Assembly (NCBI RefSeq): GCF_905120465.1
Contig: NZ_CAJHOF010000001.1
Location: 62,001-126,000, forward strand
Source: Campylobacter majalis
GTDB taxonomy: Bacteria; Campylobacterota; Campylobacteria; Campylobacterales; Campylobacteraceae
DNA: 64,000 nucleotides
Reading direction: 5' to 3'
In this document: piece after piece, positions 21,644 through 30,464 of the stretch
Numbering within the stretch: the first letter of the stretch is position 1
Layout of the letters: every line of letters starts with the position of its first letter
Notes under the pieces: model-generated
Databases searched by the model: none
Told to the model about the DNA's origin: nothing
What the model saw: only the letters and a program-made list of their open reading frames with translations
Position numbers and translations under genes: made by a program

Positions 21644-22546
21644 TCACTCACTATTTTTAAGCAATTTTATAAATTCCTTTATAAGTTTTGATGATTTTTT
21701 ATACACAACTGAGAAGCTAAGCTTGAAATTTTCATCATCTATCACATCAAAAAAGCTGATAAAATCCTTTTGCTCATCACTTACACACTCACTAAATCCA
21801 AACGCAACGCAAATACCAGAACTAGCCATTGACATAGCTAAATTTATATCTGTTGTGACACAAGCAACATTTGGCTTAAATCCAGCCCTCGCAAATATCT
21901 GCTCAAAGCCGGTTTTAAGCCTTATATTATCAGAACCTATGGCAAATTTATCATCCTTAAACTCGCTTAAATCGCACTTTGGATATTTATCATTTGAGTT
22001 TGCAGTGATTTTTGAAACCGCTATATGAGTTGAAGGAACGGCGAGTAACGGAGCGTGTTTGGTCACTAGCTCATACTCTAGCTCACTATCTTTTACGCTT
22101 TCAAAATGCACCGCATACGCAGCGTCTATAACGCCATCTTTAAGCATTTGCAAAAGCTCAATGTCGGTTTGTGCGTGTATGATTTTAATGTCTGCATTTG
22201 CAAATCTTGCGTAAAATGATGGCAGTTTTTTTTCGATAAATTTAAAGCTAAGCGTTGTAACGCCTATGCTTATCTTGCCATTTTTAAGCGATAATAGGTT
22301 TCTTATCTCGCTGTTTAGTTCGCTATTTAGCCTTAGTAAATTTTTAGCCTTTAAGATGTATATCTCACCTGCGTAAGTAAGACTAAGCCCGTTTTTTCTA
22401 TCAAAAAGCAAAGCCCCTAGTTCGCTCTCTAAAAGCGATACGCTCTTTGATAATGAAGGCTGTGAAACGCCAAGCTTTTCCGCCGCCTTTGTAAAGCTTT
22501 TTAGCTCTGCAATAGTTACTGCTATTTGCATATGTCTTAGGCTCAT
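21644..22546 (-). CDS. LysR-family transcriptional regulator
   Basis: A 300-residue regulator. It has an N-terminal winged helix-turn-helix (residues 3-60: MQIAVTIAELKSFTKAAEKL, then GVSQPSLSKSVSLLESELG) and a periplasmic-binding-type effector domain. It is transcribed divergently from a nitroreductase gene 107 bases away, the typical layout for a LysR regulator and its target. From memory of C. jejuni, rppH and hemW flank a shared boundary without these two genes, so the pair may be an insertion here. The effector is unknown. Confidence 0.92.
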   Translation of the reverse strand: MSLRHMQIAVTIAELKSFTKAAEKLGVSQPSLSKSVSLLESELGALLFDRKNGLSLTYAGEIYILKAKNLLRLNSELNSEIRNLLSLKNGKISIGVTTLSFKFIEKKLPSFYARFANADIKIIHAQTDIELLQMLKDGVIDAAYAVHFESVKDSELEYELVTKHAPLLAVPSTHIAVSKITANSNDKYPKCDLSEFKDDKFAIGSDNIRLKTGFEQIFARAGFKPNVACVTTDINLAMSMASSGICVAFGFSECVSDEQKDFISFFDVIDDENFKLSFSVVYKKSSKLIKEFIKLLKNSE

Positions 22547-22560
22547 TTTTGCTCCTTTTT

Positions 22561-22575
22561 ATAACTTTTAGTTAT
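22561..22575. promoter_or_regulatory. Putative LysR operator (T-N11-A palindrome)
   Basis: ATAAC-TTTTA-GTTAT is a perfect 5-bp inverted repeat containing the T-N11-A pattern of LysR binding sites. It lies 15 bases upstream of the lysR ATG, where the lysR transcript should begin, which suggests autorepression. Confidence 0.55.
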
Positions 22576-22578
22576 GTG

Positions 22579-22584
22579 ATTATA
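22579..22584 (-). promoter_or_regulatory. -10 box of the LysR gene
   Basis: TATAAT on the minus strand; the predicted transcription start, about 7 bases downstream, falls inside the ATAAC/GTTAT palindrome. Confidence 0.5.
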
Positions 22585-22597
22585 TACTATATAACAT

Positions 22598-22626
22598 TTG
22601 ACTTATACTAAAAAATATTTTATCAT
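22598..22626 (+). promoter_or_regulatory. Nitroreductase promoter, TTGACT-N17-TATCAT
   Basis: A near-consensus -35 (TTGACT, 22598-22603), a 17-base spacer and -10 TATCAT (22621-22626) lie 27 bases before the nitroreductase ATG. A recognisable -35 is unusual for Campylobacter housekeeping promoters and fits an activator-controlled gene. Confidence 0.6.
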
Positions 22627-22653
22627 TGTAAAAATTTAATCAAAGGAGCAAAA

Positions 22654-23322
22654 ATGCTAGATTTTCAAACGACAGTAAGATCTCGTCAGTCTATAAGGGA
22701 ATTTTTAGATAAGCCACTTAGCAAGGATGAGATAAATGAAATTTTACTTGATGCGCAGTGGGCACCATCTGCTACAAACACACAGCCTTGGATAACGCAT
22801 GTCGTCTCAGGACAAAAGACAAAAGAGTTAAAAGAAATTTTAAAAGATAAATGGGCAAAAGGCGAGATAAAAAGCGATTTTCCTTACGATCAGTCACTAT
22901 TTCCACCCGCTCTTGAAACTCGCATGAGAGCCCTATATAAGTTAATTTATGACGGCTTTGGCGTGGCTAGAGAGGATAAGGAAGGTAGAGCTAGAATGGT
23001 GCCGTTAAATTTAGAGTTTTACGGAGCACCACACGCTGCGTTTTTGTTTATGCCCAGCATCGCCGATAATGTCAATGTCGCAGCTGATATGGGTATGTAT
23101 GCTCAAAATTTTATGCTTTCATGCACGGCTCGTGGATATGGCAGCATACCGCAACTTATCTTTGCGATGTTTGCCGATACCATCAGAAAAGAGCTTGGAG
23201 TAAGCGATGAGTTAAAACTACTATTTGGCATATCTTTTGGCTATCCAAACTGGGACGCAAATGTAAATAAAAACCGCACCCAACGAGTACCGCTAAGCGA
23301 AAGTGTAACCTTTCACGAGTAA
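22654..23322 (+). CDS. NADPH-dependent nitroreductase family protein
   Basis: A 222-residue flavoprotein of the nitroreductase fold: SRQSIREFLDKPLS near the N-terminus (FMN phosphate contact), APSATNTQPW (FMN site) and GYGSIPQ later. It should reduce nitro-compounds or quinones using NAD(P)H. Relatives such as RdxA activate metronidazole, but identity with RdxA is not shown. It is probably controlled by the divergent LysR protein. The ribosome site and leader AAGGAGCAAAAATG is identical to that of the LysR gene, giving a 14-base inverted duplication across the gap. Confidence 0.9.
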   Translation: MLDFQTTVRSRQSIREFLDKPLSKDEINEILLDAQWAPSATNTQPWITHVVSGQKTKELKEILKDKWAKGEIKSDFPYDQSLFPPALETRMRALYKLIYDGFGVAREDKEGRARMVPLNLEFYGAPHAAFLFMPSIADNVNVAADMGMYAQNFMLSCTARGYGSIPQLIFAMFADTIRKELGVSDELKLLFGISFGYPNWDANVNKNRTQRVPLSESVTFHE

Positions 23323-23324
23323 GT

Positions 23325-23358
23325 AAATTTTGGCTTTTTAGTTTAAAGAGCCAAATTT
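23325..23358 (+). terminator. Hairpin after the nitroreductase gene
   Basis: AAATTTTGGCT and AGCCAAATTT form an imperfect stem of about 10 bp with one bulge, directly after the stop codon. There is no clean T tract, so it is a moderate candidate. Confidence 0.4.
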
Positions 23359-23427
23359 ATCCTAAATTTAAAAAATAATCTTTATATCTTACAAATATTT
23401 TAAAACTAAATTTGCTAAAATCAAAAC

Positions 23428-24477
23428 ATGCTTTTATATATACATATTCCATTTTGCGATACAAAATGCCCTTATTGTGCCTTTGGTTCAGTGACAGGAC
23501 AGCATAAATTACACGATGATTACTTTAATGCTTTAGCCTGTGATTTAAACTCGCAAATTTTAAAATTTAAAAATTTAAAAATTAAAAGCGTGTTTATAGG
23601 TGGCGGAACACCAAGTGCTGTTAATGCCAAACATTACGATGAAATTTTTAAAATTTTTAAACCGTTTTTAAATAAAAATGCTGAAATAACATGCGAAGCA
23701 AACCCAAACTCAGCCGATTTAAAATGGCTAAGCAAGATGAGAAATTTGGGTGTAAATCGCATAAGTTTTGGCACACAAAGCTTTTTTAAAGACAAACTAA
23801 AGCTACTTGGCAGAACTCATTTAGCAAGTGATACTTTTATGGCTGTTAAAAACGCCAAAAAAGCTGGTTTTAAAAACATAAATGTAGATTTGATATACTC
23901 AACCAAGCTAGATACAAAAAAGCGACTTCGTGAAGAAATAGCACAAATTTCAAAGCTAAAAATCAATCATTGCAGTGCTTATGCTCTAACCTTAGAGCAA
24001 GATACGCCGTTTGAAAAAAAATATGAATACAAAAAAGATAGTGCAATACTTGCAAAATTTTTAATAAACGAGTTAAAAAATGCTGGTTTTAAGCAGTATG
24101 AAATTTCAAACTTTGGCAAACCATGCAAACACAATATGGGCTATTGGAAAGGCGATGAGTATATCGGTGCTGGAGCGTATTCGGTAGGATTTTACAACTC
24201 ACAAAGACTATATTCTATTAAGAATTTAAAAGAGTATATAAAAAATCCTTGCAAAAAAGAGATAGAAGCTTTAAGTAAAGATGATTTACGATTAGAGCAT
24301 ATATTTTTAGGGCTTAGAAGCACTATTGGCGTTACAAAGACTACTTTAAATAACGACGAAAAAGCAAAAGCTGAAATTTTAGTAAAATCAAAAAAACTTG
24401 ATTATAAAAATGGTAAATTTTACACCAGAAATTTCTTGCTTGCTGATGAGTTGGCTCTGTTTATAACACAAAATTAA
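23428..24477 (+). CDS. hemW: HemW/HemN-like radical SAM protein
   Basis: A 349-residue radical SAM enzyme. The cluster motif is C10-x3-C14-x2-C17 (CDTKCPYC), followed by FIGGGTPSA, EANPNS, GVNRISFGTQSF and HCSAYALTLE. The short N-terminus and absence of the HemN-specific extra residues place it with HemW, now regarded as a heme chaperone rather than a coproporphyrinogen oxidase. From memory, this is the gene just upstream of tatB in C. jejuni too. Confidence 0.88.
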   Translation: MLLYIHIPFCDTKCPYCAFGSVTGQHKLHDDYFNALACDLNSQILKFKNLKIKSVFIGGGTPSAVNAKHYDEIFKIFKPFLNKNAEITCEANPNSADLKWLSKMRNLGVNRISFGTQSFFKDKLKLLGRTHLASDTFMAVKNAKKAGFKNINVDLIYSTKLDTKKRLREEIAQISKLKINHCSAYALTLEQDTPFEKKYEYKKDSAILAKFLINELKNAGFKQYEISNFGKPCKHNMGYWKGDEYIGAGAYSVGFYNSQRLYSIKNLKEYIKNPCKKEIEALSKDDLRLEHIFLGLRSTIGVTKTTLNNDEKAKAEILVKSKKLDYKNGKFYTRNFLLADELALFITQN

Positions 24478-24523
24478 TCTATTTTTTTGTAAAATAACCG
24501 TTTATTTTAAGTTAGGATTTAAA

Positions 24524-24925
24524 ATGTTTGGAATGAGTTTGCCAGAGATAATAACCATAGCGGTTATTGCCGTCATAGTACTTGGTCCAGAAAAGCTACC
24601 AGAAACCATGATAAATATCGCAAAGATGTTTAAGGCTGTTAAAAAAAGCGTAAATGACGCAAAGGCTAGTTTTGACCAAGAGATGAAAATAGCTGAATTA
24701 AAAGAGGACGCTAGAAAATACAAAGAAAACCTTACAAAAACAACTGAAAATGTTCGCAAAAAGCTCACTTTTGAAGAGCTTGATGAGCTAAAAAAAGGCG
24801 TAAATGATGTAAAAAGTAGCGTAAGTGACAGTATGGACAGCATAAAAAAAGGCATAGATAGCGTTAAAAATCCAACAAAAGCGATTAAAGACGCTGTGCT
24901 AGATAACGATAAAAAAGAGGCGTGA
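24524..24925 (+). CDS. tatB: Sec-independent translocase subunit TatB
   Basis: A 133-residue protein with the single N-terminal helix and hinge FGMSLPEIITIAVIAVIVLG-PEKLP typical of TatB, followed by a long amphipathic/charged cytoplasmic helix (about 25-90). With TatC it forms the twin-arginine signal receptor. The stop codon overlaps the tatC start (TGATG). No tatA is in the window. Confidence 0.93.
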   Translation: MFGMSLPEIITIAVIAVIVLGPEKLPETMINIAKMFKAVKKSVNDAKASFDQEMKIAELKEDARKYKENLTKTTENVRKKLTFEELDELKKGVNDVKSSVSDSMDSIKKGIDSVKNPTKAIKDAVLDNDKKEA

Positions 24926-25725
24926 TGTTTGAAGAGTTAAAACCCCATATAGTTGAGCTTAGAAAGCGTTTAAGCATTAGCTTTTTAACTGTTATTGTTG
25001 CATTTATAGCTTGTTTTACGTTTTGGAATCCTATTTTATCGTGGATGATCGAGCCACTTAAAGCGGTGCTTCCAGAAGGTAGTAATGTCATTTTTACACG
25101 CATTGAAGAGCCGCTATTTACAGCGATGAAAGTAGCATTTTTTGCTGGACTTATAGTATCGCTTCCGATTATCTTTTGGCAGTTTTGGCTATTTGTAGCG
25201 CCAGGACTATATGATAATGAGAAAAAATACGTTTGGCCTTTTGTTATTTCAGCCACCATGATGTTTTTATGCGGTGCTAGTTTTTGTTACTTTTTTGTCA
25301 TACCTCTTGGCTTTCAGTTTTTAATAGCATTTGGCGGACAGCTATTTACCGCACTTCCTAGTATAGGTGAATATGTAGGGTTTTTTACAAAGCTTTTAGT
25401 GGCATTTGGTATAGCATTTGAGCTTCCTGTGGTAACATTTTTCTTTGCCAAAATTGGACTTATTACAGATGAAACGCTTAAAAACTACTTCCGCCATGCG
25501 ATAGTTGCTATATTTGTATTTGCGGCAATTGTAACTCCGCCAGATGTGATCTCACAGCTTCTTATGGCGTTTCCATTAGTTGGACTTTACGGCATATCAA
25601 TACTAATTGCTAAGCGTGTCAATCCAGCAGATGCCGATGATGAGACTAATGATACAAAAACACAAGATAATGAAGCTAACAAAGAACAAAACAAAGATTA
25701 TGACGTAAAGCAAAAAGATGAGTGA
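24925..25725 (+). CDS. tatC: Sec-independent translocase subunit TatC
   Basis: A 266-residue six-helix membrane protein that binds twin-arginine signals. It opens EELKPHIVELRKRLS, the conserved cytoplasmic N-terminus, and keeps FTRIEEPLFTAMK, FVAPGLYDNEKK and TPPDVISQ. A charged Asp/Lys/Gln-rich C-terminal tail follows helix six. I use ATG 24925 rather than GTG 24922 because AAGAGG is spaced for the ATG. The last 8 bases overlap queA. Confidence 0.95.
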   Translation: MFEELKPHIVELRKRLSISFLTVIVAFIACFTFWNPILSWMIEPLKAVLPEGSNVIFTRIEEPLFTAMKVAFFAGLIVSLPIIFWQFWLFVAPGLYDNEKKYVWPFVISATMMFLCGASFCYFFVIPLGFQFLIAFGGQLFTALPSIGEYVGFFTKLLVAFGIAFELPVVTFFFAKIGLITDETLKNYFRHAIVAIFVFAAIVTPPDVISQLLMAFPLVGLYGISILIAKRVNPADADDETNDTKTQDNEANKEQNKDYDVKQKDE

Positions 25726-26737
25726 TATAAACGCATTATCAAGCTATGACTATCATCTGCCAACAAATCTCATAGCAACAAAGCCTATCATGCCTAAAGG
25801 CGAAGCCAAGCTTTTGGTGTATTATAAAAATAGTGGCGAAATAAACCACTTAAAATTTCATAATTTGCCTGAAATTTTACCAGATTGTGCGGTGATTTTT
25901 AATGATACGAAGGTTATAAAAGCAAGACTTTTGGGCACAAAACAAAGTGGTGGCAAAAGTGAAATTATGCTAAATCAACCACTTGGTGATGGCAAATTTA
26001 GTGCGTATATTAAAGGCAAAGTAAAAGAAAAAAGCATAATCATACTAGATAATGGCATAAAGGCTGAAATTTTAGCACTAAATAATGATGCAACAAGGAT
26101 TGTGAGATTTATAAAAAATGATAAAATTTTAAACACCGATGAGTGTTTAAAAATGACGCAAGATATAGGGCATATACCACTACCACCTTACATAAAAAGA
26201 GACGATAATATAAATGATGAAGAGTGGTATCAAAGCATATTTGCTAAGCATTTAGGAGCCGTTGCTGCACCAACGGCTAGTTTGCATTTTGATGATGAAA
26301 TACTTAAAAAAATACAAGCCACACACAAAACCGCTCACATTACACTGCATGTTGGAGCTGGGACATTTAAGGGCGTAGATGTCGATGATATAAGAGAGCA
26401 TAAGATACACTCTGAGTTTTACAATATACCTGATGAAACTATTGAGATTTTAAACTCAGATGTTGAAATTTTAGGCGTTGGAACAACTGTCACTAGAACG
26501 GTTGAGCATTATGCTAGAAATAAAATGAAAAGTGGTAAGTGTGATTTGTTTTTAAACCCAAACAACAAACCGATAAAACAAAAATATCTACTTACAAATT
26601 TTCACCTACCGAAATCAACTCTAATTATGTTAGTTGCAGCATATGTCGGACTAGACGAAACGATGAGAATATATAAAACAGCAATACAAAATAAGTATCG
26701 CTTTTATTCATATGGCGATGCAATGGTAATCTTGTGA
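25718..26737 (+). CDS. queA: S-adenosylmethionine:tRNA ribosyltransferase-isomerase
   Basis: A 339-residue enzyme that transfers the ribose of SAM to preQ1-tRNA to form epoxyqueuosine. Family signatures include FNDTKVIKARL, GHIPLPPYI, HLGAVAAPTASLHF, LHVGAGTF and TNFHLPKSTLIMLVAA. It is coupled to tatC (8-base overlap) and to the next gene (TGATG). Confidence 0.95.
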   Translation: MSDINALSSYDYHLPTNLIATKPIMPKGEAKLLVYYKNSGEINHLKFHNLPEILPDCAVIFNDTKVIKARLLGTKQSGGKSEIMLNQPLGDGKFSAYIKGKVKEKSIIILDNGIKAEILALNNDATRIVRFIKNDKILNTDECLKMTQDIGHIPLPPYIKRDDNINDEEWYQSIFAKHLGAVAAPTASLHFDDEILKKIQATHKTAHITLHVGAGTFKGVDVDDIREHKIHSEFYNIPDETIEILNSDVEILGVGTTVTRTVEHYARNKMKSGKCDLFLNPNNKPIKQKYLLTNFHLPKSTLIMLVAAYVGLDETMRIYKTAIQNKYRFYSYGDAMVIL

Positions 26738-27552
26738 TGAAATTTAGCCTAGTAAATAGACTAAACTATCTGCTTGAAGCCATATATTATGATGCGTTTG
26801 CGACTAAAAATATCGTACTTTTTGAATATGACCCAACATATCCTAGAGTTTTTATGAACGATGTAGGTGGCATAATAAGCTCATTGGAAAATGCTATTAA
26901 AGCACACCTTTATGCAACAAACAATAATAAAATTTTAGTTAAATTTAAACTGACAAATTACAATGCCGAGCATGTGTTTTTTAGGATATTTTTTGACGCA
27001 CAAAATGATATACAAAGCCTTGATGACAGATACATAACTGAGTTGCAAAAAATAGTCAAAAAAAATAACTATCAAATAATAATGGTCGATGATGCAAAAA
27101 TACATATCAATGTTGCAATGCAACTAAACAAAACAGCAAAAGAACATAAAATACAACTAAAAAACAACTATATCAAAAAATCACACGCTGTAATAGCATA
27201 TGATGATCGTGATGGTTTTGAGATATTATATAAACAACTTAAACATATTGGCATAGAAGTTAAACAAAAGCATGACTACGCAAATTTAAAAGCACATTTA
27301 AGTGATGCCATTTATTGTCCTGATATAATTTTCATACAAAATAGCTACCTTGAAAATCAACAAGAATTTGCCGAAATATTAAATCTGCAAAAATTTAGAA
27401 AATTTCAAATAATAGTAATTTACGACAAAGACGAAAAAACTCAAAACAATATAAAAATTCACACAATTGCATTACGCCAACCATATACATATGATATACT
27501 TATAGCGGTTTTAAATCTAGCATATCAAAACAAACTTTTGAACAAATTTTAA
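26737..27552 (+). CDS. Degenerate histidine-kinase/receiver-like protein, function unknown
   Basis: A 271-residue protein. Residues 1-90 follow the pattern of a kinase ATPase domain: a helix, YDPTYPRVFMND, then SLENAIKAHL where a kinase N-box (NLLxNAIKFT) would be. The G1 and G2 glycine boxes are absent. The second half alternates strands and helices like a receiver domain, but the phospho-Asp strand reads PDIIFIQNS and the last strand LRQPYTYDIL stands where xKP is expected. It may be a catalytically dead hybrid-kinase derivative used for binding. It is coupled to queA by TGATG and has a weak ribosome site. Its 3' end overlaps the convergent Sel1-like gene by 4 bases. Confidence 0.6.
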   Translation: MKFSLVNRLNYLLEAIYYDAFATKNIVLFEYDPTYPRVFMNDVGGIISSLENAIKAHLYATNNNKILVKFKLTNYNAEHVFFRIFFDAQNDIQSLDDRYITELQKIVKKNNYQIIMVDDAKIHINVAMQLNKTAKEHKIQLKNNYIKKSHAVIAYDDRDGFEILYKQLKHIGIEVKQKHDYANLKAHLSDAIYCPDIIFIQNSYLENQQEFAEILNLQKFRKFQIIVIYDKDEKTQNNIKIHTIALRQPYTYDILIAVLNLAYQNKLLNKF

Positions 27553-27983
27553 TTATCAATATCTATCTTAGATGTGTTTTCATCAATATTTTGCGTAAAT
27601 TCCAACGCTAACTCATCATACATATTGCTTGCATACTCATAAAGCTCATCACTAATCTCATCAATGCTATTTTTAAGCGAAACGATATCGCCACAAGCAT
27701 TTAAATAGCCTAATTTGCACGATTTTAACAAAAACTCAAGCCCTTTTTTGTTTTTGTTTTTTTCATTTACCGTATTGTCTTCAGATGTGCTTACCTCGCC
27801 ATTTATATACATTATGCCAAGTTCTTCACAACTAAGCTCGTCATTTTGTTCACAACCCTTATAAAATATATCATAAGCCACATTATACTCACCAGCTCTT
27901 ATAGCATCTAGCCCCTTATCAAACTCATCTATATCAAATGCACAAAGCAATGTAAATACAAAAAATATTATATATTTTTTCAT
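27549..27983 (-). CDS. Small exported Sel1-like cysteine-rich protein
   Basis: A 144-residue protein with a short signal peptide (MKKYIIFFVFTLLCAF) and one and a half Sel1-like repeats (CEELGIMYINGEV, SCKLGYLNACGD). Cysteine pairs are spaced as in Helicobacter/Campylobacter Sel1-like cysteine-rich proteins. It is probably periplasmic, of unknown function, and shares its start with the murF stop (one-base overlap). It resembles the Sel1-like protein at 1515-2138 in architecture but is shorter. Confidence 0.72.
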   Translation of the reverse strand: MKKYIIFFVFTLLCAFDIDEFDKGLDAIRAGEYNVAYDIFYKGCEQNDELSCEELGIMYINGEVSTSEDNTVNEKNKNKKGLEFLLKSCKLGYLNACGDIVSLKNSIDEISDELYEYASNMYDELALEFTQNIDENTSKIDIDN

Positions 27984-29428
27984 TACATAAAACTCGGTGC
28001 ATCATTTGAAAATAGTATCAAATCGCCTACTTTTGTATGCTCTATTAGCATTTGTTGCATATTGTTTTTATCCTTTAATATTAAAATTTGTGGTTTATTT
28101 AGATACTTAAGCAAAGACTGTGCATTTAACGAGCTTGTAATTATAACCACATCAAATACTTCATTTATAATCTTTGATAAATTTTCATTTAAACTCTCAT
28201 TTGCCTCTACTATACCAGGCGTCACAAGCACTTTGCGTCCAGCATAGGTGCTTACTAGCTCATAGCTCGCACTCATTCCAGCAAAATTTCCATTAAAGCT
28301 ATCATCAATTATAACCTTGCCACCAGCATCCATTCGCACAAGTCTATGCTCTACATTTTGCATTTTAGATAAATTTATAGCTATCTTGTCATCATTTATC
28401 TTAAGATAGTGTGCTACTTTTATAGCCACGGCTAAATTTTGTGCATTAAATTTACCAAGTATTGGACTTTGATAGTTTTTCCCATCAAGATTAAATCTCA
28501 ATCCGCTCAAATCAGAAACAACATCACTTAAACAAGCATCATAAATAACACGCTCTTTGCTTTGAACTACTTCAGTTGTGCTGTGTAAAAAAGCCACCTT
28601 TAACCTATTTGAATTTAATGCTTCAAGTTTTGTGTTTTTGATATTTTGCATACTTTTAAAATACTCCAAATGCTGCTCACCTATCTCACCAACAACAACA
28701 ATTTGAGGATTTAAAAAGGTTGAAATTTCATCTATATCACCCCTTAATCTAGCTCCTGCTTCAGCCACATATATCTGCGTATCTGGCGTAATATTTTCAT
28801 TTATATCTTTAATAAGTCCAACAAGTGTATTTACACTTCGCGGAGTTTTATAGGCAATAAAATCATCTTTTATTAGCTCATAAATAAAATTTTTAATACT
28901 AGTTTTTCCGTAACTTGCAGTTATTAAAATAATAACTAAATTCTTACAACTTTCAAGCTTTCTTTTTGCCCTATTTTTATAGCTTAATGCCAAAAATTTC
29001 TCATATAAATGCGATAAAATCAAACTTATAAAAATTGGCAAAATTATATTGCCTGCATAAGAGTTAAATTTAAAATAATAAATCGCATAATAGCTAATCA
29101 ATGCAAAAAATAAAATCAGAAAAAACCGCTTAATCCGTGCCGTAAAAACTAGCTTTTTATCGAGTTTTTTGTGCCAAAGATAGAGTGAAGGCAAGTAGGC
29201 AAAATAAAAATATATATAAAAAAACTCGCGTGTTGTATAGTATAAAACTACTGGCAAAATTACAAACATAACATGCCAAGATGGACGCGTAAAATGAAAA
29301 ATCACACGATTTAGCCTATATGAAAACCACTGAAAACAGGTTATAATGTAAAAACTCAACGCAAACGCAAAAAACAGTGCAGAAAATGCCAAAAAGTGCG
29401 GATAAACTAACGATACTAGCTCTTTCAT
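27983..29428 (-). CDS. murF: UDP-MurNAc-tripeptide D-Ala-D-Ala ligase with membrane-anchored N-terminus
   Basis: A 481-residue Mur ligase. The first ~150 residues are an extra membrane region with several hydrophobic helices, usual in Campylobacterota MurF. The ATP-binding loop is ITASYGKTSIKNF (near 170-182), then VAEAGARLRGDI in the substrate-binding segment and DDSFNGNFAGM in the C-terminal domain. It adds D-Ala-D-Ala, made by the ddl product three genes upstream in the same cluster, to the peptidoglycan precursor. It overlaps the hydrolase gene by 4 bases. Confidence 0.9.
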   Translation of the reverse strand: MKELVSLVYPHFLAFSALFFAFALSFYIITCFQWFSYRLNRVIFHFTRPSWHVMFVILPVVLYYTTREFFYIYFYFAYLPSLYLWHKKLDKKLVFTARIKRFFLILFFALISYYAIYYFKFNSYAGNIILPIFISLILSHLYEKFLALSYKNRAKRKLESCKNLVIILITASYGKTSIKNFIYELIKDDFIAYKTPRSVNTLVGLIKDINENITPDTQIYVAEAGARLRGDIDEISTFLNPQIVVVGEIGEQHLEYFKSMQNIKNTKLEALNSNRLKVAFLHSTTEVVQSKERVIYDACLSDVVSDLSGLRFNLDGKNYQSPILGKFNAQNLAVAIKVAHYLKINDDKIAINLSKMQNVEHRLVRMDAGGKVIIDDSFNGNFAGMSASYELVSTYAGRKVLVTPGIVEANESLNENLSKIINEVFDVVIITSSLNAQSLLKYLNKPQILILKDKNNMQQMLIEHTKVGDLILFSNDAPSFM

Positions 29429-30198
29429 ACGCTTTCAATTCCTTCGCAAATGTCTTGTTTTTGCTTTAAATTTGTCGTTATCTCAAGCTCTTTTTGCACT
29501 TGTTTGCTTATAAAATCAGAATGCAATAAGAAAAAGAAGTGATCACCGGCTAATGGATGAAAACTTGAGTTACTAATAAAAGAGTGCATATACTCGCCGC
29601 TTTTTAAAGGCGTTGCTTTATCGTTTTCTCCCCAAAATATCATGGTTTTTGACTTTAGCGATTTAAATTTTGAACTAAAATCCTCATCAACAACATTTTT
29701 AAGCGTTTCATACATCGTTCTACTCATGCCGCTAACGTCTTTTGTTGCAAAAAATCTATAAAATTTCCCAAAGCCAAAAAACTTTAAAATTTTAAATAAA
29801 AAGATTTTCAAACGAACTATAAAAGATTTTTTAACAACTATACCAGCTGAGCTTAGCAAAACTAAATTCCTAGGAGCAATCAAAGTAGCCACTTTGCCCC
29901 CAAAACTATGCCCTACTATAATCTCAGGCTCACATCCAAGCTCTTTTAAAAATCTCTTAACAATCTTTGCATAATCAGATGTATGAAGCGGAGTAAAAAT
30001 ATCACTTAAACCAAAGCCTGGCATATCTACATATATGTGCTTGTATCCAACAAAGCCCTTTTCAAAAGCTTTTTTCATAATCTGCTTATTAGCCCCCCAA
30101 CCATGCAAAAAAAGTATCGATTTTTCGCACTTTGCATTTACAAACTCGTAGCTTATATTGTATGATTTTAAGCCATATTTTACACTTTTAATTGCCAT
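29425..30198 (-). CDS. Alpha/beta hydrolase
   Basis: A 257-residue cytoplasmic hydrolase. It has an oxyanion motif HGWGANK (about 31-37), the nucleophile elbow GHSFGG (about 97-102), and FWGENDKATP followed by DHFFFLLH supplying the acid and His of the triad. The substrate is unknown. Position between murF and ddl is conserved in C. jejuni as I recall, suggesting a cell-envelope link. It overlaps the antitoxin-like gene by 11 bases. Confidence 0.87.
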   Translation of the reverse strand: MAIKSVKYGLKSYNISYEFVNAKCEKSILFLHGWGANKQIMKKAFEKGFVGYKHIYVDMPGFGLSDIFTPLHTSDYAKIVKRFLKELGCEPEIIVGHSFGGKVATLIAPRNLVLLSSAGIVVKKSFIVRLKIFLFKILKFFGFGKFYRFFATKDVSGMSRTMYETLKNVVDEDFSSKFKSLKSKTMIFWGENDKATPLKSGEYMHSFISNSSFHPLAGDHFFFLLHSDFISKQVQKELEITTNLKQKQDICEGIESV

Positions 30199-30418
30199 TT
30201 AAATCGCCTTTTTTAGCGACATAAATGCTTTGCAAAATCTCAACCGCTTGTGCTAGTCTCTCATACTCTGCCATATTTAATAAAACAGCTTCAAATTTAT
30301 TATTTTTAACTATTACAGCTCGTTTATTATCGCCTGTGCTAACTTTATTTAAGATACTACTAAAATTTCTAGCAACCTCAGTTGCTGTGAAAATTTCATC
30401 TTTGCTAAATGCTACCAT
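30188..30418 (-). CDS. Orphan Phd/YefM-type antitoxin-like protein
   Basis: A 76-residue protein with the Phd/YefM DNA-binding fold signature: EIFTATEVARNFSSILNKVSTGDNKRAVIVKNNKFEAVLLNMAEYERL, split here as an N-terminal helix, the RAVIVKNNK strand and the MAEYERL helix. No RelE, Doc or YoeB toxin is adjacent; the next gene is a hydrolase overlapping it by 11 bases. I start at ATG 30418, spaced properly from AAAGAG, not at the GTG 6 bases upstream. It may be an autoregulator of the murF transcript. Confidence 0.78.
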   Translation of the reverse strand: MVAFSKDEIFTATEVARNFSSILNKVSTGDNKRAVIVKNNKFEAVLLNMAEYERLAQAVEILQSIYVAKKGDLNGN

Positions 30419-30464
30419 ATTCACTCTTTACATAAAATTTTACGCATAATTTAACATATTTTAT

